From Armatimonadota bacterium (lineage in GTDB: Bacteria > Armatimonadota > Fimbriimonadia > Fimbriimonadales > Fimbriimonadaceae): 64,000 nt of DNA. Below the pieces are notes generated by a model. It saw only the letters and a list, made by a program, of their open reading frames with translations, was not told the DNA's origin and ran no database searches. The stretch spans positions 79,547 through 143,546 of the forward strand of contig JANYCU010000035.1 of assembly GCA_025360125.1 (NCBI GenBank). Reading direction: 5' to 3'. The translations under genes and the position numbers were made by a program. Below are positions 63,879 to 64,000 of the stretch, piece by piece (the first letter of the stretch is position 1; the number at the start of each line of letters is the position of its first letter).

Positions 63879-64000
63879 TTAAGACACTCTCTTTTGAAGG
63901 TGTTCGGCGATTAGCCCTTCAAATTGTCTTGGGGAAGTGTTCCCGAGTGACGAGTGGTCTCTTGAACTGTTGTATTCCTCGATATAGTTTGTAACAGCGA
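63879..64000 (-). mobile_element. IS3-family transposase OrfB, C-terminal end
   Basis: The reverse strand is open from the window edge to TAA at 63879-63881 and encodes YIEEYNSSRDHSSLGNTSPRQFEGL, the end of the rve integrase domain of IS3-family OrfB (usual form Y-x-x-x-R-x-H-S-S-L-G-x-x-x-P). The catalytic D-D-E lies outside. A GGGC/GCCC palindrome around CATCT-G-AGATG (about 63855-63873) just past the stop may be part of the element's terminal inverted repeat. Confidence 0.88.

Overview
The window comes from a moderately GC-balanced bacterial chromosome with dense genes on both strands. A double-membrane cell is indicated by a complete RND efflux system with a TolC-type outer membrane channel, lipoproteins and many Sec-exported proteins. 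PEP-CTERM sorting, flagellin, SelB, a fused E1 alpha/beta dehydrogenase and many secreted proteins of unknown family fit Armatimonadota (Fimbriimonadia-like). That placement is my inference from gene content; the window holds no rRNA to confirm it.

Layout. 1-2915: end of an exopolysaccharide cluster (sugar transferase, polytopic membrane protein, Wzz-like chain-length protein). 3000-9243: glmS, an ABC-2 exporter pair and a fused branched-chain/pyruvate-type dehydrogenase E1. 9312-13839: secreted unknowns, including a duplicated two-gene unit whose second copy kept only the 3' end of its first gene. 13888-14856: D-cysteine desulfhydrase/ACC-deaminase relative. 14933-21768: AbrB-type regulator, tolC, membrane fusion protein and an enlarged RND pump in one operon. 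21960-22544: rplU-rpmA. 22740-26220: a clostripain-like lipoprotein with its catalytic Cys replaced by Ser, a possible structured RNA and flagellin. 26525-36060: asparaginase family, selB, a coiled-coil protein, a VOC protein, sdhC, enolase, and nrnA-truB. 36349-37488: glycosyltransferase.

37757-41969 is the main accessory locus: an Mrr-type nuclease, a small protein and an SMC/Rad50-like ATPase with a CxxC hinge, arranged like a Lamassu/ABC-three-component anti-phage system. Just beyond it (42393-42446) lies a plus-strand promoter with an rRNA-type boxA motif but no rRNA gene. 42544-52776: exported thioredoxin-like, CAP-domain, sialate esterase-like and S37 peptidase-like proteins, a Ser/Thr kinase and a cysteine desulfurase. 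52894-59572: PEP-CTERM protein, two GT2 enzymes, NAD-type isocitrate dehydrogenase, a GT87-like protein and an acyltransferase. 59623-63850: repeat-rich secreted protein, thioesterase, biotin carrier protein, S51 peptidase and cyclophilin. 63879-64000: the end of an IS3-family transposase, cut by the window edge.

A recurring feature is a -10-like hexamer (TANNNT) placed 6 to 8 bases before the start codon, with no Shine-Dalgarno, at a dozen unrelated genes. It suggests that leaderless transcription is common in this organism. I used this pattern to choose several starts.
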